Of a DNA stretch of 64,000 nucleotides, positions 54,671-63,119 are shown piece by piece. The notes under the pieces were generated by a model, which worked only from the letters and a program-made list of their open reading frames with translations, was not told where the DNA came from and made no database searches. Position 1 is the stretch's first letter. The number at the start of each line of letters is the position of its first letter. Position numbers and translations under genes: made by a program. Source of the DNA: Lichenicola sp965198575 (GTDB taxonomy: Bacteria > Pseudomonadota > Alphaproteobacteria > Acetobacterales > Acetobacteraceae); the NCBI RefSeq assembly GCF_965198575.1, contig NZ_OZ240671.1, positions 2,232,001 to 2,296,000 on the forward strand, given 5' to 3'.

Positions 54671-55664
54671 GGTCTTGCGCCTCGGCGGGGACCACCCCGT
54701 CCACGGCATGCGCGGATACCCCCATGCGCCGTGCCCACGCGGCCGTCAGCAAGGGCACGAGCAGGCTGGTCACGATGACGCAGGCGGCCACAAGGATCGT
54801 CGCCGGCGCGGCGGCCGCCTTGTAAACCGGGTTGGCGGCGGCGATCAGCGCCGGCACCGCGGCGGCATTGCCCGCTGTCGAGGCGGCGGCAATGCCGGCA
54901 GTGCCGTTTCCGCCCGACAGCCGGTCGGTGAAGATGAGGGCGACCCCGGACACCGCCACCACGAGGATGCCGAGGCCGAGTCCGAGCAGGCCGGCGCTCC
55001 AGACGCGGTGCAGGTCGAGCGACGTGCCGAGCGAAAACGCAAAGAACGGGATCATCGCCGGGGCCGCGGCGCCCAGGAACGTCCGCATGTTCCGGTCGAG
55101 GTTGCCGATCACGATCCCCGCCGCCAAGGGCAGGATGGCGCCCACCAGTGTCTGCCACGGAAACGCTGACAGGCCGGCGACGCCGAGCGTCACCATGGTC
55201 AGGAACGGCCCGGATTCGAGCGTCATCACCGCGTAGGCACCGGCCTCCTCGGGGCGGCCGAACTGGTTCATCAGCGCCATATAGAGGCCGCCATTGGTGT
55301 CGTTCACCGCCGCCACCACCGCGAGGGTCGACAGGCCGGCGAACCAGCCGGAAGCGATCGGCGCCTCACCCAGGAAATGGCCCAGCACGAGGCCGCACGC
55401 GATACCCAGCGCGATCTTGGTGGCCAGCAGTACGCCGCCATGCCGGGCAACCCGCGGCAGGGCGGACACCTCGATGGTCGAGCCCATGCAGACGTAGAAG
55501 ACCGCCAGGATCGGCAAGGCGCCGTGGAACAGCGCGCCGGTGAACGAACCGAAGAACGCCGGCGTGCCGGGTATGAAGGTCGCAAACAGGGCGCCTATCG
55601 CGAGCGGCACGACCATCATCCCACCAGGAATGCGCTCCAACGTCCGCTTGATCTGCAGCTGCAT
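54663..55664 (-). CDS. kdgT: 2-keto-3-deoxygluconate permease family transporter
   Basis: This is a 333-residue proton symporter with about ten helices. It starts with MQLQIKRTLERIPGGMMVVPLAIGALFATFIPGT, a conserved KdgT opening, and has FYVCMGSTIEVSALPRVARHGG and AAVNDTNGGLYMALMNQFG, which line the substrate site. With a tetronate kinase downstream, the substrate may be a four-carbon sugar acid rather than ketodeoxygluconate. The predicted start site near 55680 supports ATG 55664 over the longer frame. Confidence 0.9.
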   Translation of the reverse strand: MQLQIKRTLERIPGGMMVVPLAIGALFATFIPGTPAFFGSFTGALFHGALPILAVFYVCMGSTIEVSALPRVARHGGVLLATKIALGIACGLVLGHFLGEAPIASGWFAGLSTLAVVAAVNDTNGGLYMALMNQFGRPEEAGAYAVMTLESGPFLTMVTLGVAGLSAFPWQTLVGAILPLAAGIVIGNLDRNMRTFLGAAAPAMIPFFAFSLGTSLDLHRVWSAGLLGLGLGILVVAVSGVALIFTDRLSGGNGTAGIAAASTAGNAAAVPALIAAANPVYKAAAAPATILVAACVIVTSLLVPLLTAAWARRMGVSAHAVDGVVPAEAQDHA

Positions 55665-55686
55665 GGCCTGGCCCTCGGTCTCCACA

Positions 55687-55715
55687 GATTTATGCGTGGT
55701 TCGCGCATATTTCAA
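55687..55715 (-). promoter_or_regulatory. Candidate promoter and overlapping operator of the tetronate operon
   Basis: On the minus strand, TTGAAA (55715-55710) and TAAATC (55692-55687) are 17 bases apart. A palindrome AAATATGCG-N7-CGCATAAAT (7 of 9 positions symmetric) spans 55688-55712, covering the promoter, so a bound regulator would block transcription. Confidence 0.5.
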
Positions 55716-55737
55716 CCGAGCGTGCCTGCGGGACAGG

Positions 55738-55761
55738 ATGTTTTGCGGTGCAGCAAAAGAT
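55738..55761. promoter_or_regulatory. Palindrome TTTTGC-N6-GCAAAA in the divergent region
   Basis: A 6-bp perfect inverted repeat (extending to ATnTTTTGC / GCAAAAnAT) lies between the kdgT and ABC-importer operons. It is a candidate site for a LacI/GntR/DeoR-type regulator acting on one or both operons. Confidence 0.45.
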
Positions 55762-55884
55762 GTGGCCGTAACGGCTGCGTGTTCCGCGCAAAGAGGATGG
55801 ACAGGCTGCGTGATCTGATCGAAGCTCCATCATCCTGAACAGGCCGTGCGGGATGACGCGGCACGACAGGCGAGGAACACGACG

Positions 55885-56964
55885 ATGAGGAAGACGCTTC
55901 TGCTCCTGGCAGGCTGCATGCTCACTGCCGCCGGCGGCGCGAACGGCGCCGATCTGCTGGCCGACTCGACGCTGAGCCAGTGCTTCGTGAAGGCGACACC
56001 CGCTACCGCGACCATCGCGCCACAGCACAAGACCGGCCCATTCCGGATCGCCTTCAGCAACTCGCTGTACGGAAACAACTGGCGCGCTGAAATGCTGAAC
56101 GCGGTCGGTGCATATGCAAAGCAGCCGGACGTCGCAGCACAGTTGAAGGAATTCAAGGTCTATAACGCCGGCAACGACGTTGCCCAGCAGATCGCCCAGA
56201 TCCGCGAAATGATCTTGTCCGGATATGATGCGATCGTCGTCAATGCGGCGTCCGCGTCCGGTCTTGACAGCGTGCTGAACCAGGCAGCGCATCGCGGCAT
56301 CGTCGTGGTGTCGTTCGACAACGTCGTCAGCACGCCGAAAGGCATCGCCGTCAACGAGGACCAGCGTGAGATGGGGCGGCAATGGGCCGAGTTCCTGGTC
56401 GCGCACGTCGCCGAGGGCAAGTCGATCCTGATGGTGCACGGTCTCGCCGGCACAACAGTCGATAACAGCCAGGCCGATGGCGCGATGTCGGTGTTCCAGA
56501 AGCACCCGAACCTCAAGATCATCAACGTCTATGGCAACTGGGACGTCGGCACCAACCAGAAGGTGACGGCGGACGCCTTGTCGACGCACCATGACATCGG
56601 CGGCGTGTGGGGCACCGAGGGCGCCACGGGTGCCTTGCAGGCATTCCTGCAGCTCAACGTGGCGACCGTGCCGATGACCGGCGAATCTGATAACGGCTTC
56701 ATGAAATTGGCAGCCGAACATCATGTTCCGATCATGGTGATAGGCCAGTCGCCCAGCCTCGCTGCCGCCGGGGTGCTCGCGGCGATCGCATCGCTGTCGG
56801 GAAAACCGCTGCCGCAGTCGGCCAGTATTCCGCTCACGGTGGTGACGGGCGACCAGATGAAGAGCGGGGCCGATTACTTCCCCGACCAACCCGGAAGTTT
56901 CGTGACCGACGTCAATATCCCGAAATGCGGGATCATGATCCCGGTCGGCGACGTGGTGAAGTAG
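55885..56964 (+). CDS. Sugar ABC transporter substrate-binding protein
   Basis: This is a periplasmic ligand-binding protein of 359 residues. A signal peptide (MRKTLLLLAGCMLTAAGGANGA) precedes the binding domain FRIAFSNSLYGNNWRAEMLNAVGAYA, a pattern seen in the RbsB-like subgroup with the NNWR motif. ILSGYDAIVVNAASASGLDSVLNQA and VVSFDNVVSTPKGIAVNEDQREMGRQWAEFL define the two lobes. AGGAA eight bases before ATG 55885 supports this start. It begins an importer operon transcribed away from the tetronate genes and is likely part of the same regulon. Confidence 0.88.
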   Translation: MRKTLLLLAGCMLTAAGGANGADLLADSTLSQCFVKATPATATIAPQHKTGPFRIAFSNSLYGNNWRAEMLNAVGAYAKQPDVAAQLKEFKVYNAGNDVAQQIAQIREMILSGYDAIVVNAASASGLDSVLNQAAHRGIVVVSFDNVVSTPKGIAVNEDQREMGRQWAEFLVAHVAEGKSILMVHGLAGTTVDNSQADGAMSVFQKHPNLKIINVYGNWDVGTNQKVTADALSTHHDIGGVWGTEGATGALQAFLQLNVATVPMTGESDNGFMKLAAEHHVPIMVIGQSPSLAAAGVLAAIASLSGKPLPQSASIPLTVVTGDQMKSGADYFPDQPGSFVTDVNIPKCGIMIPVGDVVK

Positions 56965-56976
56965 GTCAGCCATACC

Positions 56977-58503
56977 GTGGCGCCGGTGTTGCAGGCGGTC
57001 GGGCTTTCGAAGCGCTATGGCGGCGTGACGGCTCTGGGTGGCGTCTCGATCGCACTGGCAGCCGGTGAGGTTCATACTCTGCTCGGCGCGAACGGCGCCG
57101 GCAAAAGCACGCTCGTCAAGATCCTGGCCGGCATCGTGCAGCCTGATACGGGGAGCCTGGAGCTGGAGGGCATTCCAGTGGTGTTCGCATCGCCGCAAGC
57201 TGCCTACCGCTCTGGAGTTGCCACGGTGCATCAAGAGCTTTCGTTGTTCCCGCAGCTGAGTGTGGCGCAAAACGTCGTCATCGGGCGCGAGCAGCGGAAC
57301 CGGCTCGGCTGGATCCGGGAGGACGCATCCATCGCCGTCGCGCGTGCCCTGCTGGCACAACTCGACGTTCATGATATCGCGCCGGGAACGCCAGTTTCAG
57401 AACTTTCGCTGGCCCAGCAACAGCTCGTCGAGATTGCCAAGGCGATGTCATTCGAGCCGCGCGTGCTGATCCTCGACGAACCCACCTCCGCTCTCGGTCG
57501 CAGTGATGTGGAGCGCATGGTGCGGGTGATCGACCGGCTGCGCGACAGCGGCTGCGCGATCGTCTTCATCTCGCACCGGATGGAGGAGGTGGCAGCACTA
57601 TCCGACCAGGTCACGGTGCTGCGCGGCGGCGAGGTGGTCGGCACGATGACCCGCGCGACCTTCGAGCCGGCGCGGGCGCTCGAGCTGATGCTCGGCGAGA
57701 GCCAGAACCAGCTGGAGCGGTTGCGTCCGCCGCCGCCCGCCTCCGTGCCGCCGCTGCTGGAGGTACACAAGCTTCGGCTGGCCGGCCGGCTGGCCGGGCT
57801 GAGCCTGAGCGTGCGGCCCGGCGAGGTGGTCGGTCTGGCTGGCCTCGAGGGACAGGGCCAGAAGGAGCTGCTGTTCGCGCTGTTCGGCCTGTACCGGCAC
57901 GGCCTGCAAGGTACCGTCACCCTGGGTGGTCGTGATTGCCGTGCCACGACTCCGCGTCAGGCCATCGCTAAGTCCTTCGCGCTGATCCCGGACGATCGCA
58001 AGGCAATGGGCGGCTTCCTCGGTCTGTCGGTGCGCGAGAACGTGTCGATCACGGTGATCGGCCGGTTGTGCCGCGCGCTGTTTATCGACCGCCGCCGGGA
58101 GGGCGGTGTCGTCCGGTCGCTGGTCGAGCGCCTGGCGATCAAATGCGACACCCCGGATGCGAGCCTCGGCAGCCTGAGCGGCGGCAACCAGCAGAAGGTG
58201 GTGGCCGCGAAATGGCTGGCACATGGCGCGGAGGTCTATCTGTTCTGTGACCCGACCCGCGGCGTCGATGCCGGCGCACGCGAGATGATCTACGCGACAA
58301 TCAACGGCCTTGCCGCCGAGGGAAAAGCGATCCTGGTCTATTCGACCGACATGAACGAGTTCCATATCCTGTGCTCGCGCGTTCTGGTGCTGCGTGGCGG
58401 TCGTATCGTCGGCAGTCTGGAGCAGGAAGACATCACCGAGGAGAACATCCTCGCATTGTCGTTTCGCAGCCCCGACGGGATGTCGCTGCAGGATGCGGCG
58501 TGA
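56977..58503 (+). CDS. Sugar ABC transporter ATPase (double domain)
   Basis: This 508-residue ATPase has Walker A GANGAGKSTLVKIL, the signature VSELSLAQQQLVEIAKAM and Walker B VLILDEPTS in the first half. The second half has the degenerate P loop GLAGLEGQGQKELLFALFG, the signature LSGGNQQKVVAAKWL and YLFCDPTRGVDAG. It starts with GTG 12 bases after the binding-protein stop and overlaps the permease start (TGATG-type junction). Confidence 0.94.
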   Translation: MAPVLQAVGLSKRYGGVTALGGVSIALAAGEVHTLLGANGAGKSTLVKILAGIVQPDTGSLELEGIPVVFASPQAAYRSGVATVHQELSLFPQLSVAQNVVIGREQRNRLGWIREDASIAVARALLAQLDVHDIAPGTPVSELSLAQQQLVEIAKAMSFEPRVLILDEPTSALGRSDVERMVRVIDRLRDSGCAIVFISHRMEEVAALSDQVTVLRGGEVVGTMTRATFEPARALELMLGESQNQLERLRPPPPASVPPLLEVHKLRLAGRLAGLSLSVRPGEVVGLAGLEGQGQKELLFALFGLYRHGLQGTVTLGGRDCRATTPRQAIAKSFALIPDDRKAMGGFLGLSVRENVSITVIGRLCRALFIDRRREGGVVRSLVERLAIKCDTPDASLGSLSGGNQQKVVAAKWLAHGAEVYLFCDPTRGVDAGAREMIYATINGLAAEGKAILVYSTDMNEFHILCSRVLVLRGGRIVGSLEQEDITEENILALSFRSPDGMSLQDAA

Positions 58504-59489
58504 TGCCTGATCGAGTGAGCCGCCTGCTCCGACGACACGGCGCCACCCTGTTTTGCGCGCTCGCACTCGGGCTTATCCTGGCGGTCTATTTCATCGAGCA
58601 GCCGCTTGCGTTATCCGGTTTCGGGCTCACCAGCCTGGGCAACGCGTCGCTGGCGCTGGTGCTGGTTGCGATCGGCCAGACCTGCGTGCTGTTGGCGGGT
58701 GGCCTCGATCTGTCGATCGGCGCGATCGTCAGCCTGGTGAATTGTTTTGCCGCCACCGTCATGGGCGACAGCGTGTCGAGCATCCTGCTGGCCACCGCAG
58801 GATCGTTGCTGCTCGGCTCGCTCGCCGGCGCCATCAACGGCATGCTTGTCGCCTATGGCCGGCTCGAGCCGCTGATCGCCACATTCTCGACGTTGTTCAT
58901 CTATGGCGGTCTCGCCCTGATGATCCGTCCGCAACCGGGTGGCCATATCGCCGACAGCTTCGCGAACCTGCTGACCGGCAATATCGGCATCGTTCCCAAT
59001 TCGGTGCTGCTTCTCCTGGTGTTGCTGGTGCTCGTATGGCTGCCGGTGTTCCGCTCCCGGCTTGGTCGCTTCATTTTCGCGGTAGGAGACAGCGACGATA
59101 GTGCCTACGCATCCGGGCTGCCGGTCCGCCGCGTCCGCATCGCGACCTACACGCTATCCGGCTTCTTTGCATCCGCCGCGGGCCTGTTCCTGGCAGCCGA
59201 AACGACATCCGGAGATGCCGGGATCGGCAGCCTCTACACGCTGAACTCGCTCGCCGCTGCCGTGCTGGGCGGCGTGGCATTGTCGGGCGGGCGCGGCGGA
59301 GTGATCGGCGCGATCCTCGGCGGCATCGTGCTGTCGGTGATCCTCAATCTGCTGGGAGTCATCGGAGTCCCGGCATTCTGGCAGGATCTCATCGAGGGCT
59401 GCCTGCTCGTGATGGTGCTCACGGCAGCCGGTCTGCAGCGTCTGCGGATCGATGACTGGACGCGGCTGCTGCGTCGCGGTGGCGCATGA
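58503..59489 (+). CDS. Sugar ABC transporter permease 1
   Basis: This 328-residue permease has about ten helices, GQTCVLLAGGLDLSIGAIVSLVN and the cytoplasmic loop VGDSDDSAYASGLPVRRVRIATYTLSG. It belongs to the same family as the permease at 59486, with which it probably forms a heterodimer. The ATG at 58503 overlaps the ATPase stop. Confidence 0.92.
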   Translation: MPDRVSRLLRRHGATLFCALALGLILAVYFIEQPLALSGFGLTSLGNASLALVLVAIGQTCVLLAGGLDLSIGAIVSLVNCFAATVMGDSVSSILLATAGSLLLGSLAGAINGMLVAYGRLEPLIATFSTLFIYGGLALMIRPQPGGHIADSFANLLTGNIGIVPNSVLLLLVLLVLVWLPVFRSRLGRFIFAVGDSDDSAYASGLPVRRVRIATYTLSGFFASAAGLFLAAETTSGDAGIGSLYTLNSLAAAVLGGVALSGGRGGVIGAILGGIVLSVILNLLGVIGVPAFWQDLIEGCLLVMVLTAAGLQRLRIDDWTRLLRRGGA

Positions 59490-60454
59490 GCGGCTTGCCG
59501 CTGGAGCCGGCGGCCAGGGGGTCGCGGCTGTCGCGACCGATTTCCGGCGCGGGGTTGTCCGGCATCATCCTGCTTGTCGTGTTCGCACTGAGCGTCGCGG
59601 TCAACCCCGCCTTCCTGTCGTGGAGCACGATCCGGCTGCAGCTCGTGCAGGCAGCCCTGATCGGGATCGTGGCGATCGGCGAGACGCTGGTGATCCTGCT
59701 GGGCCAGATCGACCTCTCGATCCCCTGGACCATGACGTTTTCGGGCATCCTGGCGAGCAACCTCTACGCAGCGCATCCGCATGCATGGGTGCCGATCGTG
59801 GTGGTGCTGGCGGTGGGTGTCGCGGTCGGGTTGCTGAACACGCTGGGCGTCTGGGTACTGCGCGTGCATTCGCTGATCTGGACGCTGAGCGTGAACCTGA
59901 TCCTGCAGGGCCTGACATTGGTTTACACGAATGCCGCGGCGTCGGCGCCGACGGTTCCGCCGGTCGCGCGCTGGCTCGCACTCGGCCATGTCGCGAGTAT
60001 TCCGGTCGCCGCGATCGCCTGGGCATGCTGTGCGGTGGTCACCATCGTAGCACTCCGCGCCATGCCGTACGGCCGGAGGGTCTATTCGATCGGCACCAGC
60101 GAGCTGGCAGCGCTGATGTCCGGTGTCCCGGTCGGGCGGATCTATGCCGCAAGCTACCTCGCGAGCGGGATCGGCGCCGCGCTGGCCGGCCTCATGCTGA
60201 GCGGTTACGCGTCGCAGGCCTATCTCGGCATGGGTGACGGCTACCTGCTGCCCCCGGTCGCGGCGGTGGTGATCGGCGGCACGCGGCTATCCGGTGGGAA
60301 AGGCGGCTATCTCGGCACGATCGGCGGCTGCCTCTCGGTGATCCTGCTGCAGGCGATGCTCGTCAGCCTGAACGTGTCGGAAGGGCTACGCCAGGTTGTG
60401 TTCGGGATGATCCTGTTGGGGTTGGTGCTGCTGTTTGCGCGGCGACGAGGCTGA
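59486..60454 (+). CDS. Sugar ABC transporter permease 2
   Basis: This 322-residue permease carries IGETLVILLGQIDLSIPWTMTFSGIL, GTSELAALMSGVPVGRIYAASYLASG and VVIGGTRLSGGKGGYLGTIGG. It overlaps permease 1 by four bases. Paired permeases are known in some carbohydrate class 2 importers (for example erythritol-like systems), in contrast to the single permease of the 33671 operon. Confidence 0.92.
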   Translation: MSGLPLEPAARGSRLSRPISGAGLSGIILLVVFALSVAVNPAFLSWSTIRLQLVQAALIGIVAIGETLVILLGQIDLSIPWTMTFSGILASNLYAAHPHAWVPIVVVLAVGVAVGLLNTLGVWVLRVHSLIWTLSVNLILQGLTLVYTNAAASAPTVPPVARWLALGHVASIPVAAIAWACCAVVTIVALRAMPYGRRVYSIGTSELAALMSGVPVGRIYAASYLASGIGAALAGLMLSGYASQAYLGMGDGYLLPPVAAVVIGGTRLSGGKGGYLGTIGGCLSVILLQAMLVSLNVSEGLRQVVFGMILLGLVLLFARRRG

Positions 60455-60471
60455 CCCGCGCGGCGTCCGCT

Positions 60472-60490
60472 TCTTGTCTGCATGACAAGA
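60472..60490. other. Short inverted repeat TCTTGTC-N5-GACAAGA
   Basis: A 7-bp perfect inverted repeat with a 5-base loop lies 17 bases after the permease stop and is followed by a run of G, not T. It may be a weak transcript end. Confidence 0.4.
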
Positions 60491-60500
60491 CAGGGGGGGC

Positions 60501-61442
60501 GAGATCTCGATCATCCAGGGCTACAGTTTCGGCAATAAGGCGGTAGCTGCTGGTGCGTAGCATGACCCTACCGGCGCAGTTCTGGAACACGTATGTCGAC
60601 TGCATTCGCAAGGCTGCCGATGAGTTCGGCGTCAACCTCGTGGTGCCGAACCCGGATGGTGAAGTCGCTGGAGGGCCTGGTTGCGCGTCCGGTCGACGGT
60701 CCCGTGCTGGGAAATCCCGGCGCACGGCCTGAAGCCGGTCCGGGAAGCGAACGTCCCTGTCATCATGACCGACAGCTCCCCGCGGTTCCTGCCGCGAGCC
60801 GGCGATTTCCGGAGCCACAGGGCCTTCATCGGGCCGAGCGACGAGGATGCCGGCCGGCAGATGCCGGGGGCATCGTCCGCTACGTCGGGATCTCGACCGC
60901 CATCGACCGGCCAAAGGGCCTTGCCGACACGCTGGAAACCATCCCGAACTGGAGATCGCCGCGAGGTGGATCGCAATCTGGTTCGTGACACGTCTCAGAC
61001 AATATTCATGTTTCTGTCATCGACCTCCTGGACATCAAGGGCGTGCGGGCTGCAGACGGTGGCGCCGCGACAGGGGTCCTGACCGCCCTGACGATCGCCG
61101 GCAAGCGACCTAGCTGGGATGTTCCGGTAGTCGGGGTGGACCTGAACCCAACGCATGCCGACCCCGAGGGAAAGGACGAACTGCTGTTCGGCATCGATGG
61201 CCAGTGGGTGCGAGGTGGCTCTACGCTGGCCGGATGCCATCGACCGGCGGGGATCGGAAAGGTCCAGGCAGCAATCCTGGGCGCCCTGATCGTCACGGCC
61301 TGTCGAATGGCATGAACAGCATCGGGCCTGACCCGACTTTCCCGAATATTTCAACGGCGTGATGCCTGTATTGTCGATGCGCGTTGCAATCGACTGCAAG
61401 AAGATCGGCATCATCAGATACGGTAAATCGATCATGAACTAG
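60501..61442 (+). pseudogene. Decayed sugar ABC substrate-binding protein gene
   Basis: Pieces of a binding protein occur in order but in different frames: EISIIQGYSFGNKAVAAGA then a stop (60501-60560); MTLPAQFWNTYVDCIRKAADEFGVNLVVPNPDGE from 60562; KPVREANVPVIMTDSSPRFLP and HRAFIGPSDEDAGRQM in another frame (about 60730-60870); TGVLTALTIAGKRPSWDVPVVGVDLNPTHADPEGKDELLF near 61075-61190; and PDFPEYFNGVMPVLSMRVAIDCKKIGII up to a stop at 61440-61442. At least four frame changes are needed, and the middle is shortened, so it cannot give a working protein. It follows the intact importer and may be a former second binding protein. The assignment is by recognisable RbsB-type segments. Confidence 0.75.
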
Positions 61443-61528
61443 CCGTGATCGTCAGGCGCGCCTATAGGCTCCGCGCGGAATCCGGGCTAGCAATAATTCC
61501 GGTTTATGACGGCGGGCGTGAGGGACGG

Positions 61529-63046
61529 ATGGCGATGCGATCAGCGCGGATCAGAGGCAAATCTGGCTTGGGTGCCGTCGTGTCAGGCGGAGCATTCGCT
61601 GTGTTGATGGGGGGCCAGGCAATGGCCTCGGGGGTCGTCGCCATCGGCGGGCAGACACCCGGTCCTACGCCATTCATCGACTATATCAGCGCCACCGTTA
61701 CCCAGGGGACGCTCACCAACGTCCTGTTCTCGGTCGTCCCCAAGGCCGGATCCTATACACGGCCGATCACGGCGTCGATCTCTGCGGCAAGCCTTGCTGC
61801 GCGGGGCGGCATGTCCGGCAACAGCCTGATCATCCCGGTCTTCGGTCTGTATGCCGGCGCCACGAACACCGTGAACCTCGTGTTCAGCTTTTCCGACGGG
61901 TCGATCAGCCAGGTCAACGTTCCGGTGACCACGCCCGCCTACCCGCTCCCATGTGGGGCAACGAGCGGGCCGGTCATTCAGCAGAACCGGCATGCGACCA
62001 GCGATCTGTCGTTCGACTATTTTCTGCTGAAGGACTATTGCAGCAAGACCGCGCCGGCAATCGTCGATACCGACGGCAATATCCGCTGGGTCGGCACCGT
62101 GTCCAACGCCTCGCTGCCGTCGATCTTCTACAATAACGGCATCTATGTGAGCGATGGCGCCACCGGTGTGGACCGTCTCGAGCTCTATGGTGGCACCACC
62201 AAGATCGGGGATTATGCCAGCTACGGCGTGACCTATACCGGCCACCACAATTACGACCGCGGCCGCGACGGCATCGTGCTCGACGTCAACACCACGACGG
62301 AGACCGAAGCGGTCGACCTCGAGATCGACCCGGAATCCGGCAAGGTCCTGAACGAGTGGGACCTCGGCGCAATCATCAGCGCAGCCATGAAGGCGGGCGG
62401 CGACGATCCCAGTCATTTCGTGCTTCCGGTCGGCACAGACTGGTTCCACAACAACGCGACGACCTATAACCCCGCCGACAACACGCTCATCGTGTCGAGC
62501 CGGGAGAATTTCGTGATCGACGTCGATTACGATACGCCGCCGGACGGGATCAAGAAGATCCATTGGATCCTCGGCGACACCACCAAGCATTGGTATCAGT
62601 ACCCGTCCCTGCGTAAATACGCCTTGCAGCTCGGGCCGAACACCCTGCCGCCCATCGGTCAACATGCCGTCTCGATCGACAGCAGCGGCAATCTTGGCCT
62701 CTTCGATGACGGTTACGGCAGCTTGACGCAGGTGCCGGCTGGCGCGAGCCGCACCTACAGTGCCGCACGGACCTATCAGATCAATACCGCGGCGATGACT
62801 GCCACCAGTGTCCTGACTTATTCCCCGACGCCGAGCATCTTCAGCTATGTGTGCGGCAGCGCATACGAGGCGGGGGCCGGCAGTTATCTCGTCGACTTCG
62901 CAGCGGCGAATGGTGGCCAGATGCTGGTGCTGCAGGGCCTCGGGAGCCTAGGGAACGTCGTGTTCGACTTTCGCACGCCGGAGTCCAGCACGTGTGGTGC
63001 CGGATGGAATGCGGAACCGCTTCCCAGCCAGATCCTGCAATACTAG
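61529..63046 (+). CDS. Arylsulfate sulfotransferase (ASST family)
   Basis: This is a secreted enzyme of 505 residues that transfers sulfate between phenolic compounds without PAPS, forming a beta-propeller. A signal peptide (KSGLGAVVSGGAFAVLMGGQAMASG) precedes repeated propeller segments. The motifs YGVTYTGHHNYDRGRDGIVLDVN and DWFHNNATTYNPADNTLIVSSRENFVIDVDY resemble the catalytic-His regions of the family. Start ATG 61529 follows GAGGGACGG; the longer frame from 61445 is less likely. It is probably monocistronic. Which sulfated substrate it uses is unknown. Confidence 0.85.
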   Translation: MAMRSARIRGKSGLGAVVSGGAFAVLMGGQAMASGVVAIGGQTPGPTPFIDYISATVTQGTLTNVLFSVVPKAGSYTRPITASISAASLAARGGMSGNSLIIPVFGLYAGATNTVNLVFSFSDGSISQVNVPVTTPAYPLPCGATSGPVIQQNRHATSDLSFDYFLLKDYCSKTAPAIVDTDGNIRWVGTVSNASLPSIFYNNGIYVSDGATGVDRLELYGGTTKIGDYASYGVTYTGHHNYDRGRDGIVLDVNTTTETEAVDLEIDPESGKVLNEWDLGAIISAAMKAGGDDPSHFVLPVGTDWFHNNATTYNPADNTLIVSSRENFVIDVDYDTPPDGIKKIHWILGDTTKHWYQYPSLRKYALQLGPNTLPPIGQHAVSIDSSGNLGLFDDGYGSLTQVPAGASRTYSAARTYQINTAAMTATSVLTYSPTPSIFSYVCGSAYEAGAGSYLVDFAAANGGQMLVLQGLGSLGNVVFDFRTPESSTCGAGWNAEPLPSQILQY

Positions 63047-63070
63047 GTCCGGCAGATCGTAGGCAGCAGC

Positions 63071-63105
63071 GGCTCGGGAACGGCGGCATGACGCCGTCCC
63101 GAGCC
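63071..63105. terminator. Strong bidirectional hairpin between convergent genes
   Basis: GGCTCGGG and CCCGAGCC pair around an inner ACGGCG/CGCCGT stem with a single bulged A, giving 14 bp closed by a 6-base loop (GCATGA). It stands between the stops of the sulfotransferase and the aldo/keto reductase, so it can end both transcripts. Confidence 0.75.
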
Positions 63106-63119
63106 GGTCCTGAGTCCGG

